Source: Litsea cubeba
Taxonomy: Eukaryota > Streptophyta > Magnoliopsida > Laurales > Lauraceae
DNA: 64,000 nt
NCBI GenBank assembly: GCA_012931725.1
Contig: CM022945.1
Coordinates: forward strand, 155,964,442 to 156,028,441
Direction: 5' to 3'
In this document: positions 1 to 10,146 of the stretch, in pieces
Position numbering within the stretch: the first letter of the stretch is position 1
Layout of the letters: every line of letters begins with the position of its first letter
The notes under the pieces: generated by a model
The model's input: the letters and a program-made list of their open reading frames with translations, nothing else
Told to the model about the DNA's origin: nothing
Databases searched by the model: none
Position numbers and translations under genes: made by a program

Positions 1-1442
1 GCCAAAAATGCATTAATTAATCAGGAACTTACTCTCTTTCTCGTTCTCATTTTTTAAATTTTATAGGATAAAAAAAAATTCCTTATTGTAAGTTGTGTTT
101 TTTTTCTTTTTGCCTTCCTATTTTATTGAATTCAATCTCATAGAGGGGACCAAGATGATAAGAATATTGTAAGGGATGGATTGGAGTGAAGCATGCGGGA
201 TTTGGAAGTTCCTTTGTGTGAGTGGGTGTTCATGGAGCATATCCATAATTCCTAATATCTATTATTGAATTAAAAAATATAGACACGTGCCTTGTCAATA
301 GACCCATCTCTCAAATCGAAAGACTAATGCAACACAAGATAACCTAGATCCGAAAGCATTTCCTCATCTGATAAATTTATCTAAAAGAAATCCTTGGTTT
401 TCGTTAGGACCAATGGTATCTTCAATCAAATTAACATTGTTATTGGTCAACATTAAAAATGAGTAGCACCTAATTAACAATGAAAAAAGCTTCCAGAAGG
501 CTTCTAAATTAGTAGTAATTAAAGAACAGTGCACATTCTGTATAATAAATTATAAGGGATTATTTTATTTATTCCTTAAAGAGAATCAACATTATATTTA
601 ATCGCCATAAAAAAATACCGAACTGATTTTATTTGCTATTAATAATGACTCTTGACCAGGTCAAACATGGCTAAAGACAACCTTTTCGTAGGAGGTTTTT
701 TTTTTTTTAATGGTATCTTTTCATAAGAGTTGAATAGTTTGAGTGAAAGAAAGTTCTATAACAGATTCCAAGATCAAAATTAAAAAGAAAGAAGAGAATT
801 ATTCTCTATAGTGCAATATCGGTAATCAAACAACATTTCTAATCATCATAAAATAACACCAATATTAGCACTGACCTAACAAAGGAACTGCGTTCTCCCT
901 TTATTTCGAAGACGATGATTTCAACTCCAAGCTTCTCAGTTTTCCCTCCCTTTTTGTACATATATTTTCTATTTTGCATATTTTTTTCTAACCATGGACA
1001 GGAAGTGGATCAAATCACATAGTCAGGTACCTTCTTCCACTTTACCCTTTGTTATTTTCTTTCCTCGCATGTTACATTTTCATATGTAATGCATTGCATG
1101 CATAACATCGAGGATGATGTCATCTTAGGTTGTGCGGTGGGGACAAGCACACTTGTCCTGTGTTAGATAGAATTTTTACACATTTTTGCTTTTTAGAAAA
1201 AAAATTTGCTTGCTAGGATTTTTTTTTTTCGTTTTTGCTAACTTATTTTGGTTCAAGAGAGAGAAAATTTTCACAGTTATTTTTATGAACTGAAGATATT
1301 GAAACTCTTGGGAATTTTGAAAAAAGTAGGCGAAATTAGATTTGGTTTGCCATTTTGTTTTATGGAAAGGTTTTTCGAAAAAGTGCTGAATTTTGATCCC
1401 TTCACAAAAAACACAAACCATATATATATTCAAAAGTTTTAA
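1..1442. other. Unassigned AT-rich DNA; possible short first exon
   Basis: No gene or repeat is recognised over most of this stretch. One item is worth recording: an ATG at 994 opens an 11-codon segment reading MDRKWIKSHSQ that ends at a GT donor (1027, GTACCT). An MDR/K-W start is typical of the transposase-associated domain found in plant CACTA transposons and related genes. No second exon was found, so this may be chance. Confidence 0.2.
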
Positions 1443-2900
1443 ATGCGAAGCTATGATTTTTCACAAAAACACAGTCGTATATATTTTTCAAAGTTTTAAA
1501 TGCGAAGCTATTATTTGCTAATTTTTTGGACGATTTGATTGAAAATATGAACGAAAACCAAAACTTAGTTTTACTAGTTTCCTGGTCCATCTGAGTGGAT
1601 TTTTCCACATACTAGTGAATCTATTCGAGCACATGAAAAGGGCTGCCTATTGTTGGGGACCATGAACGAAGTTACGTTAGATTTGGGTATACTCCCCAAT
1701 ATCTATGTAACCGAGTCTAGAAATGAAAATTTCCGGCCTTTTGAAAAACAATAGTGCGAAAGCCGTCATGGTCACCTTGGGAGGAAACCTTTTTTTTTTT
1801 ACTTATTCAATAGAGAGTTGTATATATTTTCTTCAGTTTAAATGTAAAGCTATTATTTGCTAATTTTTTGGAAGATTTGATTGAAAATATGAAAGAAAAC
1901 CAAAACTTAGTTTTACTAGTTTCCTGGTTCATCTGAATGGATTTTTCCACATACCAGTGAATCAATTCGGGCACATGAAAATGGTTGCCTATTGTTGGGG
2001 ACCGTGAACGAAGTTACGTAAGATTTGGGTATACTCCCCAATATCTATGTAACCGAGTCTAGAAATGAAAATTTCCAGGCATTTTGAAAAAACAGTAGTG
2101 CGAAAGCCGTCATGGCATGAAAAGGGCTGCCTATTATTGGGGATCGTGAACGAAGTTACGTAAGATTTGGGTATGCTCCCCAATATCTATGTAACCGAGT
2201 CTAGAAATGAAAATTTCCGGCCTTTCAAAAAACAGTAGTGCGAAAGCCGCCATGGTCGTCTTGAGTGGAAACCTGCTTTTTTGCTAAGTCTAGGTGGACC
2301 AGATTATTCGATAGAGAATTATATATTTTTTCAAAAGTTTTAAATGCGAAGCTATTATTTGCTAATTTTTTGGACGATTTGATTGAAAATATGAACGAAA
2401 ACCAAAACTTAGTTTTACTAGTTTCCTGGTCCATCTGAGTGGATTTTTCCACATACTAGTGAATCTATTCGAGCACAGTGAAAAGCGCTGTCTATTTTTG
2501 GGGACCGTGAACGAAGTTACGTTAGATTTGGGTATGCTCCCCAATATCTATGTAACCGAGTCTAGAAATGAAAGTTTCTGACCTTTTGAAAAAAAATTGT
2601 GCGAAAGCCGTCATGGCATGAAAAGGGCTGCCTATTGTTGGGGACTGTGAACAAAGTTACGTAAGATTTGGGTTTGCTCCCCAATATCTATGTAACCGAG
2701 TCTAGAAATGAAAATTTCCGGCCTTTTAAAAAATAGTAGTGCGAAAGACGTCATGGTCGCCTCTAGTGGAAACCTGCTTTTTTGCTATGTCTAGGTGGAT
2801 CAGATTATTCGATAGAGAATTATATATATTTTCAAAAGTTTTGAATGCGAAGTATTATTTGCTAATTTCTTGGATGATTTGATTGAAAATATGATCGAAA
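1443..2900 (+). repeat. Diverged tandem array, four to five partial units
   Basis: Two modules alternate. Module 1, containing GCTATTATTTGCTAATTTTT, recurs near 1506, 1851, 2350 and 2851. Module 2, containing AACCGAGTCTAGAAATGAAA, recurs near 1710, 2050, 2193, 2553 and 2696. Spacing runs from about 140 to 500 bp because some units lack module 1. The copies differ by substitutions and small gaps. Open frames here are repeat-derived and identical short peptides recur from unit to unit, so none is called a gene. The family is not recognised; it could be the subterminal region of a large transposon. Confidence 0.75.
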
Positions 2901-3306
2901 ACCCCTGTGGGAAAATAATAGGTTCAGTTTTAAAAATAGGATAAGGGCAGGAGGAACACTATATCTGGGTGGATTTTTTGGCATGATTTTTGAAAATTTA
3001 TTTTCAAATATGGGATTGGCGAACCGGGTTTCAAAATTGCCTATTTTTGATTATTCTAAAGATTTGAATATATCTGATTATAAATTTTCTTTTGAAAAAG
3101 TTCTTTCATTATTTTTGGTTTTAGGTGTTATGAATTTTGTGGGCGCATATTCACTGCAAACCCTCACGATGCACAACTCGTCCACTAGGGGTAACCTAAA
3201 GGGTTTAAGGGCTTGCTGCCCACACTAAATGCAGTCGAGAGTGCCAGTGAATGTGGCCTTTTTTTTTCCTTTTTTTGTTTTTGCATTTACTTTTCTTAGA
3301 TTAGGT
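2901..3306. other. Unassigned spacer before solo LTR
   Basis: No supported gene. An 81-codon open frame at 2983-3228 is rich in Phe, Leu and Lys and resembles nothing I recognise; I treat it as chance. Confidence 0.4.
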
Positions 3307-3311
3307 AAGAG

Positions 3312-5341
3312 TGAAAGAAATTGCGATTCAGATCTAAACATCACTAGGAGAAGACGTTTATGACTGATTTGTAACATGACAGATTTTTAAAAATCTGATT
3401 TGGGCAACATAAATCAGCCATAGTGATCGCAAAAGAACTCCATGAATTCATGACCAACAAGTGTATAATTAAAGGAGATTCAAGAAGACTATTACCTTGA
3501 AGATTTGTAGACTTCAAATCTCTGAAAAAATAGATCCAAAGGGCTGAACTCAGACTTGCAATTAGCAAACAACTTGCTGGAATTTTCTGCAGTAGAATTG
3601 CCTTTGATCTTCTTCTCTATCTCACTTCCAAATCTGATTGGCTGAGATGGTGGGATCTTAATCTAGATTTCTAGAAGGGTTTTGAGAACTATTTTCTATG
3701 GAAAAATCTCATACCTCAAACTTTCTTCAATGAAGAATAAAGAACCAAAGGGCTGGACGTGTGGAATGGGGCTTTCTCTTAGTGTAGGACGTCCAAGGGA
3801 CAAGCAACCTTCTTTTTATAGAAACTTTGTGAATAGCTTTCCTTAAAACCTATCTCTTCTAATTCTCATAGATGTCCTAAAAGGAAAGTATAATCTAAAG
3901 ATTTATTTCCTTTTAGAAACACTCCAATTAGAAAAGGAAACTAAGGAACTTCCCATAAACTTTGGCAATTAGTAATCCTAGTTGCACAACACTTACTAAT
4001 TTAAGTTTCTAATTCAAAAAGGAAACTTTCTTATAGGAATACTAATCCAAAGAGGAGTCCAACCTTCCAAGTAGAGAGACCTACTCAAAATTGGAAACCT
4101 TACCCATGGAATACCCATTACGGACGTCCCACATACTAATGCACACCATGGCCCACAAATAATTTATCTAGAATTAAATTCATGTATGCCATCAAAGGCC
4201 TATTTGAATTTAAACTCAAAATTATTTTTCCACTAAAATAATTCATCCAAATGTCATCTAAACAACTTATAAGGAAACCATGCCAATCTTGGAAAGTGAC
4301 TAGAGAAGGGACCAAAAGACATATTTGCCCTTGGCTCCCAAAATGACCAAAAATGTCCTTGCTAAACTCATAGCAACATTAAGACCATTTTAACCTTAAC
4401 TCATTCCACTAAAGAGTTATGGTTGAACTCTAAGTAAAAATATATAATATAATAAGCTCGTCATAAAATGACAGTTGTCTTCGACCTACTAAGTGTAATG
4501 ACCTGAATGCCCCTCTATGTAACATCCATAATCGAGTCAGGTTATCATATGTACTATCAACCTTCTCGATTACATCTAAACCTTAGAACTTCATATCCTT
4601 AACATAATCATCATCCGGATATCATTCTCTTGGTCCAGGGAGCGACCCACAAGTTCAATATCCAAATGGAACATCCAGATACTAAGATCTTAGATTTTGA
4701 TGATTAATCGGATAATTCTAAGGGGACGATCATTCCATCATTAGATGGCATAGATTCTTTATTGCATCTGCACGTCCCAATTGATCAAGTCCGAGTACCC
4801 AAAACACAGAGCTGTTGACCCATGAAAAGAATCTCACCCATAGTGAATTAAAGCACAAGAACTTGACTTCATCAGTTCATCCACAAATGCTCAAGATTAA
4901 GAGCACTGGTCACTCAGTAGCATGAGGTGACTTGATCTCTCTCAGTGATAGTACTATTTTAGAGATCACACCTACCATGGTCCTGTTCAATGCATTGCAT
5001 ATGCACTAATGAGATAAATCCGGGAAAGTCCTCCCATGACTTAGGTAAGTCACCCTGAATATAGGAGAGTCTCTCACTATAACTTATACCAAGATGAAGT
5101 GCCCAGCTCCATCTCTCAGTTTATGAACAAATATGTTGTTTCCAGTTTCCATGAATTAGACCTATCTGTGTGTAGACACTACACACCTAATTCATTTACT
5201 AGAAACAATGGGCCTTACACAACCATACATATATACATGTTTAAGCAGAAAAGAGTCATTCCATTAAATAACCAGTAAATATCCAGTAACAAAAGATGAG
5301 AGTGCAGCTAGTGGGCTTTAGGGCATACACCAATCCCAACA
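3312..5341 (-). mobile_element. Solo LTR of an LTR retrotransposon (probably Ty1-copia)
   Basis: A 2,030-bp element bounded by TG...CA and flanked by a perfect 5-bp direct repeat, AAGAG, at 3307-3311 and 5342-5346. On the minus strand it starts TGTTGGGATTGGTGTATGCC, a start often seen in plant copia-type LTRs, and ends in CA. There is no internal domain, primer binding site or polypurine tract next to it, so it is a solo LTR left by recombination between the two LTRs of a full element. The copia assignment rests on the terminal sequence only. The LTR sits upstream of a ROP GTPase pseudogene. Confidence 0.85.
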
Positions 5342-5346
5342 AAGAG

Positions 5347-5809
5347 TCCTACCCTAGTTCACATTTCTTTCTCTGGGACTAGCTAAATGCTGGTTGGGGG
5401 GTGATAATTTCTTAAAAATGCACATTTTCATCATTAGTTTTTAGTAATTAAAGACTTATTCATCAAATCATGCTTGATTTTATTGGAAATTCATTATTTC
5501 ATGTTTTCATGCGTCAAAGTTTGAATTCAAGTCAAGATTCTATGAAAATCATATTTTTACATGAAATCATGAGTCTTTCTATTTTTAGCATTACTTTTAA
5601 TTCACACATGAAATGATGAATTTTCTTTTCACACATTAATTCAAGCATTGGTTCTATTGAAAAAACTTCATTGTTCAAGAACTTTGTCTCAAGCCATATT
5701 GACATTATTCTAGGAGTAGGTTTGAAGTACTTATTTTTCTGTAGTCTCAATCTAATAAATATTCATTGAGTTTATTTAATTAGTTTTATCGTTCTTTTAT
5801 GGGATGTAG
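5347..5809. other. Unassigned spacer upstream of ROP pseudogene
   Basis: AT-rich sequence with no exon recognised. The missing first exon of the ROP pseudogene, which would encode the P-loop, is not found here or on the far side of the solo LTR. Confidence 0.4.
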
Positions 5810-6289
5810 GGTTATGTACCGATTGTTTTCAACAATTTCAGTGCAAATGTGGTAGTGGATGGGAGCACTAATAATCTAGATGGTGGGATAAAATAGGTGC
5901 GTTATTTAACTATTCCATGCGTTCTACCAAATTTTCCCTTTATTAATTTTTTATTTTCTTTGGCTAGAAAAGTGTATTTTGTGGGTCTTATTTTGCGGCT
6001 CTATGAAACAGATTACGAGGATTGCAGCATATTTAAGACCTCTAATCTATTGTGGTGCAGATGTTTTTCTAATGGCATTCTTTCTCATCAGCAAGATTAG
6101 CTATGAAATTGTTGAAAATATGGTAAGCAATATTATCTGGTTCATTCTGAAATACTAGAGTATTCTACTTGTTTTCTTGACAGTTTATCTTTTCCTCATT
6201 AGTGACGCATTTTTCTCTTTTCAAGCGGATACGTGAACTGAAACATTATGTGCATGGTGTTCCCATTGCCCTCATTGGGACAAAACTTG
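5810..6289 (+). pseudogene. ROP/RAC small GTPase pseudogene, three internal exons
   Basis: Plant ROP/RAC proteins are Rho-type GTPase switches at the plasma membrane controlling polarity and signalling. Three exon remnants keep the family's order and approximate splice sites. Exon at 5810-5896 reads GYVPIVFNNFSANVVVDGST, the switch I/effector segment, then loses frame where the L-W-D-T-A sequence should be. Exon near 6005-6122 reads LRPLIYCGADVFLMAFFLIS and ends at a GTAAGC donor; its first codons (switch II, GQEDYNR) are scrambled. Exon at 6226-6289 reads RIRELKHYVHGVPIALIGTK, the region before the TKLD guanine-specificity motif, then a GT donor. The P-loop exon and the C-terminal exons with the prenylation tail are missing. 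The frameshift and substitutions at conserved sites (VPT to VPI, FDNF to FNNF) show it is dead. The family call is firm; the exact paralogue is not resolvable. Confidence 0.85.
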
Positions 6290-6593
6290 GTTGGACTTTT
6301 TCTTGCCGAGTTCAGTGTATCAACTCGTTATCACTATCTATTGTTATTGTTGTCATGAACTGAATATGATTTTTTTTTTTAAAATGAACTGAATTTGTTA
6401 TGGCTTCAAATCTCCAAGATTATATCATTCATAGTCTTTGCATCTTGTTTACAACATTTTGTTGAATTCATTTGGTTGCTTTGTTTCATCTTTTGCTAAT
6501 TCTTGTACTTTTATTTCCTTATACTTTTTGCTAAGTTGAACTTTCCATTTCATTCAATTTCTTTTCATAAATATATTACAGTTTGTGTATCTC

Positions 6594-6905
6594 TTTAGGG
6601 CCTGTTTGTATGTATGGTGAATTGAAGTATGGTGAGGTGAAGTATCAAATCAGGAGAGAATAAAATATATGGTGTTATAATGGTGTTTTATTTTTAGTTG
6701 TTTGGTATGGAATCTTTTTGACTTTTTATATAGAAAAGTGGAGCTTTTTTGTCTTTTAGTGGAGAAAGGATGTTTTTTTGACTTTTTTTTTGAAAAATTC
6801 GGAGGGAATTTTGAAATTGTGTACTTTTGATATGACCCCTTGTCATTTATTATCTGGACTCACTTTACTTTACTTTAACTGGTTAATTGCCAAACACGCC
6901 CTAAA
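6594..6905. mobile_element. MITE with 15-bp terminal inverted repeats
   Basis: The left end TTTAGGGCCTGTTTG pairs with the right end CAAACACGCCCTAAA with one mismatch, bounding a 312-bp AT-rich non-coding element. The ends resemble Tourist/PIF-Harbinger type (GGGC..TGTTTG), but the flanking triplets are TTA and TAA rather than a direct repeat, so the superfamily is uncertain. Confidence 0.65.
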
Positions 6906-7089
6906 TTGTTTGCTTTATGACCTGTTATACTAAGCTTGCCTCAAGTACCTTCTTTGTTTGTTTAAGTTAAATCTTATTCTATCTATGTGAAAGGAAAGGT
7001 AGTAGGATTTGTTTCCTTTGATGGTTTCACCTTATTTTCATTATTTTTTGTGCTAAAATATGCTCTGCCTCATATAAATACCACTAGTG

Positions 7090-7410
7090 TGTTGAGAAGT
7101 GGGCTCCACCTGAGGGGGAGTATTGTAAAGTATTTATATCGCCTATACTAACACCTTGAGGTTTTGGTAGTGGTTAGTAAAGGAAATTTAATATGGTATC
7201 CGAGCCAACTGGTCACGAGTTCGAATCTCGGGAGGAACAACACGTCACTAAAAGGAATGCATGTCGCCAAAAGTGCACCAACCAGGTTCCACTTGAGGGG
7301 GAGTGTTGAGAAGTGGGCTCCACATAATGGGGAGTATTTAAAAGTATTTATGCCGCATCTACTAACTCCTTCAGGTTTTGGTAGGAATGGTTAGCTGAAG
7401 GAAGTTAATA
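7090..7410 (+). repeat. Tandem duplication containing a tRNA-like (SINE-like) segment
   Basis: A module beginning TGTTGAGAAGTGGGCTCCAC occurs at 7090 and again at 7304, a period of 214 bp. Each copy continues through a GGGGGAG or GGGGAG tract to a segment ending GGTTTTGGTAG. In the first copy this is followed by tRNA-like promoter boxes: an A-box-like TGGTTAGTAAAGG near 7168 and a strong B box, GAGTTCGAATCTC, near 7217-7229. A tRNA-derived SINE is one reading. The purine-rich GAGGGGGAG directly before TGTTGAG also resembles a polypurine tract/LTR junction, so a copia remnant is the alternative. Confidence 0.5.
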
Positions 7411-7541
7411 AAGTGATGCTTAGATTCTCACATGTAATTTAGATGCAGTTGGCAAGTTTTTTTTAAATAGGATTGGGTTTTATCGATTATGATGATGATG
7501 TAGCTCCCAAAAAACTATAGGAGAAACCGAGTAGCTACAAA
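7411..7541. other. Spacer with GAT microsatellite
   Basis: Contains a short GATGATGATG run near 7489-7500, of the kind that ends some plant SINE and RTE elements. Nothing else recognised. Confidence 0.35.
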
Positions 7542-7800
7542 ATTCATATAGCTGACCTGAACATAGTTGGGACAAGGCTTTAACGATTATGATAATGATG
7601 AGATGCTATGGATTAGGCATGTCCATAAAAGGTTAGAAATATCTCTGTAAGATCATTGAAGGTCTACAACTTGAATGGAGTAGAAGAAGGGGGATATTGA
7701 CAGACATTGGGTGAAGTAGTGAAAAACGACATCGGCATGTGGTGTGGCAAAGAAAGGTTGGAGTGGAAGAGAAAAATGCAAGGTGGATGGGATTATTCTT
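7542..7800 (+). pseudogene. RTE-type LINE 3' remnant
   Basis: A tail-like motif (AGTTGGGACAAGGCTTTAA followed by GATTATGATAATGATG) ends near 7601. It is followed by a heavily decayed coding remnant. In the frame starting at 7604, the translation LWIRHVHKR matches the LRWFGHV.RR block at the C-terminus of plant RTE/endonuclease-type LINE reverse transcriptase proteins. The downstream track keeps traces of the usual G-R-P-K-x-T-W...V-x-x-D pattern but has several stops. It is non-functional. The identification rests on this short conserved tail and is moderate. Confidence 0.5.
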
Positions 7801-7976
7801 TTATTGGTAATGTAAATTTTTTATCCAGAAAAAGAGAGGAGTACGGAGTTAATTGAGAGCAACTAAAACAATATGAGTTAGATACTATATATATATTGAT
7901 CCCAATCCACATGGTCACCATAGCATTTCTGTTAAGTAGTTAATTTGCTGCACATCTAATGCCAATGCATTTTGGG

Positions 7977-8134
7977 TGTATTGGTTAGCAACTTGAGATG
8001 GTATCAAGCCAGCACGTTCTAGGTTCGAATTCCCTAATACAGTAGATCCCATCAGAACTTTAAAGTTCAGCGCTCTTGGGTGAGAGTAGTATTTAGGTTG
8101 GATGACCTCCTAGGAATTTCTCATGTTGCACCCC
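7977..8134 (+). pseudogene. tRNA-like / 5S rRNA-like chimeric sequence
   Basis: The 3' part, about 8044-8134, aligns with the last three quarters of plant 5S rRNA from GATCCCATCAGAACT to GTTGCACCCC at roughly four-fifths identity. It retains recognisable internal promoter blocks: the A-box-like AGTTCAGCGCTCTTGGG, the GAGAGTAGTA intermediate element, and the C-box-like GGTTGGATGACCTCCTAGGA. Immediately upstream is a tRNA-like segment with TTGGTTAGCAACTTGAGATGG and a perfect B box, GGTTCGAATTCC, at 8022-8033. It also includes TGGTATCAAGCCAG, which resembles an initiator tRNA-Met primer binding site. Candidates are a remnant of a Cassandra-type TRIM retrotransposon (these carry 5S sequence in their LTRs) or a chimeric SINE. 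It is not a functional 5S gene: the 5' third is replaced and conserved bases are altered. Confidence 0.65.
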
Positions 8135-9007
8135 ATTTTTCTTTTGTTTATCCAAAAACAACTAATTGTGTTTTTATACGAAATAGCCTAAAGTCGTCAA
8201 AGTTGCATTTTCAGCCAAAATCAGTCCAATTTACCCAACTCCAATCCCGAAAACAACAGGTGCAAGTGTCCATATTCCGGATCCCTTTATAATTCCACAA
8301 TTTAGCATTTCGAGGGAGAGTGCAACTAGTCCCATCTATAACTATAACTTATTGTATACATTTTTTTATACATATACATATACTTCACTTAAAGAAATTT
8401 GAACAGATTTGGTCGTCAAGACAATGGATTTGATTCTATTTTAAGAATGGAATAAAGAATTATAGTAATTTTGATTAAATTTTATTATTGAATGTCACAT
8501 CTTTATGGGTTGATTTTATGTTATGGCTTAATGTTCCGAGATAGGAATGAAAACGTAGAAATAGGGAATTTGAGAAATAGAGTTCACTTCGAGGGGAACC
8601 GCCCTCTCTTCACATAGAAGTGAAGTTGAATAGAATAATACTAGCTTCTCTTTTTCTCATTGCATTCAAAAACATTTAAAGCATTACAGAAAACTACCTA
8701 TTACATCAATCTAATACATAAATGACATGTGCCCTTAACTTCCTAACCGGCTCAATAATTGGACAATGATTTAGTGACTGACACAATGACTACAGTCAAA
8801 TAGTAGCAATAACCAACCCATACTATAATGTAACTCCCCATGTTAGCATGCATATTCAACATGTACGCACCACAGAAGAACGTATGCATAATTTTATTTC
8901 CAAAATATCTCACTGATTTAGCTACACACTTAATATTTGAACTTTGGCTACCGAACTCTTTAGGAAATTCATTTGTATTTTTTCTGATTTTGTGTTATTC
9001 ATTCCAG
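8135..9007. other. Unassigned AT-rich spacer
   Basis: No gene recognised. A small imperfect inverted repeat, AGTTCACTTC / GAAGTGAAGT, lies near 8580-8630. Confidence 0.35.
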
Positions 9008-9411
9008 TTTGGAAGACACTTATGAGGCACCAAGAAGAGCATTTTCAGGTACCTGGAATAGATAAAATTGCTGATACAAGTCCAGCAACATGCCCACTCG
9101 TTATGGAGACCCTTGCATCACAATATGCTAAAGCAAAGGACTTCTTCTATGCTCTTATATTCAATAGCATTCTGAGATGTTCGATTGACGCGAGACCTTT
9201 TGAGGTAACCTTTCATCTGACACATAACAAGTTCATGCCAATGTTGCAATTCATTTGTATATAGTATAAATCTTTGTCGGTAGTTTGCTGCAGCAATTCT
9301 GATTATACTATTTCTTTGAAGTGCCTTGGTTCCAAACTCCAGTTTATTTTGAAGGATGCAAGATCACTGCTTGACTGTTACTACTCTATTGGAGGCTTGG
9401 TTCTCATTAAG
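9008..9411 (+). pseudogene. Two exon-like segments of an unrecognised gene
   Basis: Segment 1 (9008-9204) follows an acceptor ending ATTCCAG and ends at a GTAACC donor. It is open throughout, with protein-like composition and phrases such as ATCPLVMETLASQYAKAKDF and a C-terminal SILRCSIDARPFE. Segment 2 (9294-9411) follows TTGCTGCAG and ends at GTAAGT. In one frame it reads through CLGSKLQFILKDARSLLDCY and YSIGGLVLIK. The two frames do not join in phase with the obvious splice sites, because the in-phase reading of segment 2 meets TGA after two codons. This suggests either an indel or non-adjacent exons. I do not recognise the family. Codon content and strong splice sites make coding ancestry more likely than chance. 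Confidence 0.45.
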
Positions 9412-10146
9412 GTAAGTGCTTAACTACACCACCGTATTAAATCTTTCATTGTTTTTATTTCCCTACCATTTTGTTTTTCTCCAGCAAGTAGCATTCTCTT
9501 ATAGAGGAATTCTTTTCACCTCTTCAAAAGCATTAGCTTTTTAATATCACTTGAGTTGTTTTCCAAGCATGTGATTGGAGCTTCCAATTTTGACGTGTCT
9601 TTAGTCTGAAACTGTTTGCTGCTTGATTTAGGGAATAATATCCCAAGCATGTGACCTGAATCTTATGATTCAGGTGTGAATATTACAATTTTTTTTATAC
9701 TCATTCTATTGAAACTTATGATTTAGATGATTCATTTGAGAGAGAATAGTCACAACACAATTGATTGGTTAATATTTTTTTCGATTTTTTTTAATTTTAA
9801 AAGGTAATCCAGTTTTTAATTAATCTGCTTAGTTTTTTTTTTTGTATATTTGGGAGGTTATCTAGTTATAATTCTCAATCTCTTGATTTAATTCTTCAAT
9901 TTCTTCTTTTTTCCTTAAATTCCTCCCGTGCATCATCACATGAGATCCAGATGTTGCTTCATCTAATTTCTCTATGAAATCGTGTATCATGATCTTTCTT
10001 TTCTAGTTTACGATATTCATGCTATCATAATTACTAAATACCAATGAAAAAAATGAAACTTTAGAGAGTTATATTATAATGAGAATGAACTTAAAAAAAA
10101 AAAAAGAAATACAGCGAATCATAGAAGATTCTGCATTCAGAGTTCT
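9412..10146. other. Unassigned AT-rich spacer
   Basis: T-rich runs and an A-run near 10091. It would be intron or downstream DNA of the preceding exon-like segments if they were once a gene; no further exon was seen. Confidence 0.35.

Noticed and set aside
3140..3260. Inverted similarity CATATTCACTGCAAA / GTGCCAGTGAATGTG suggesting a small element
   Set aside because: Pairing is short and interrupted, with no target duplication visible.
7165..7240. Candidate tRNA gene with a B box
   Set aside because: The B box is good but no cloverleaf with paired acceptor and anticodon arms can be drawn; it fits a SINE-like remnant better.
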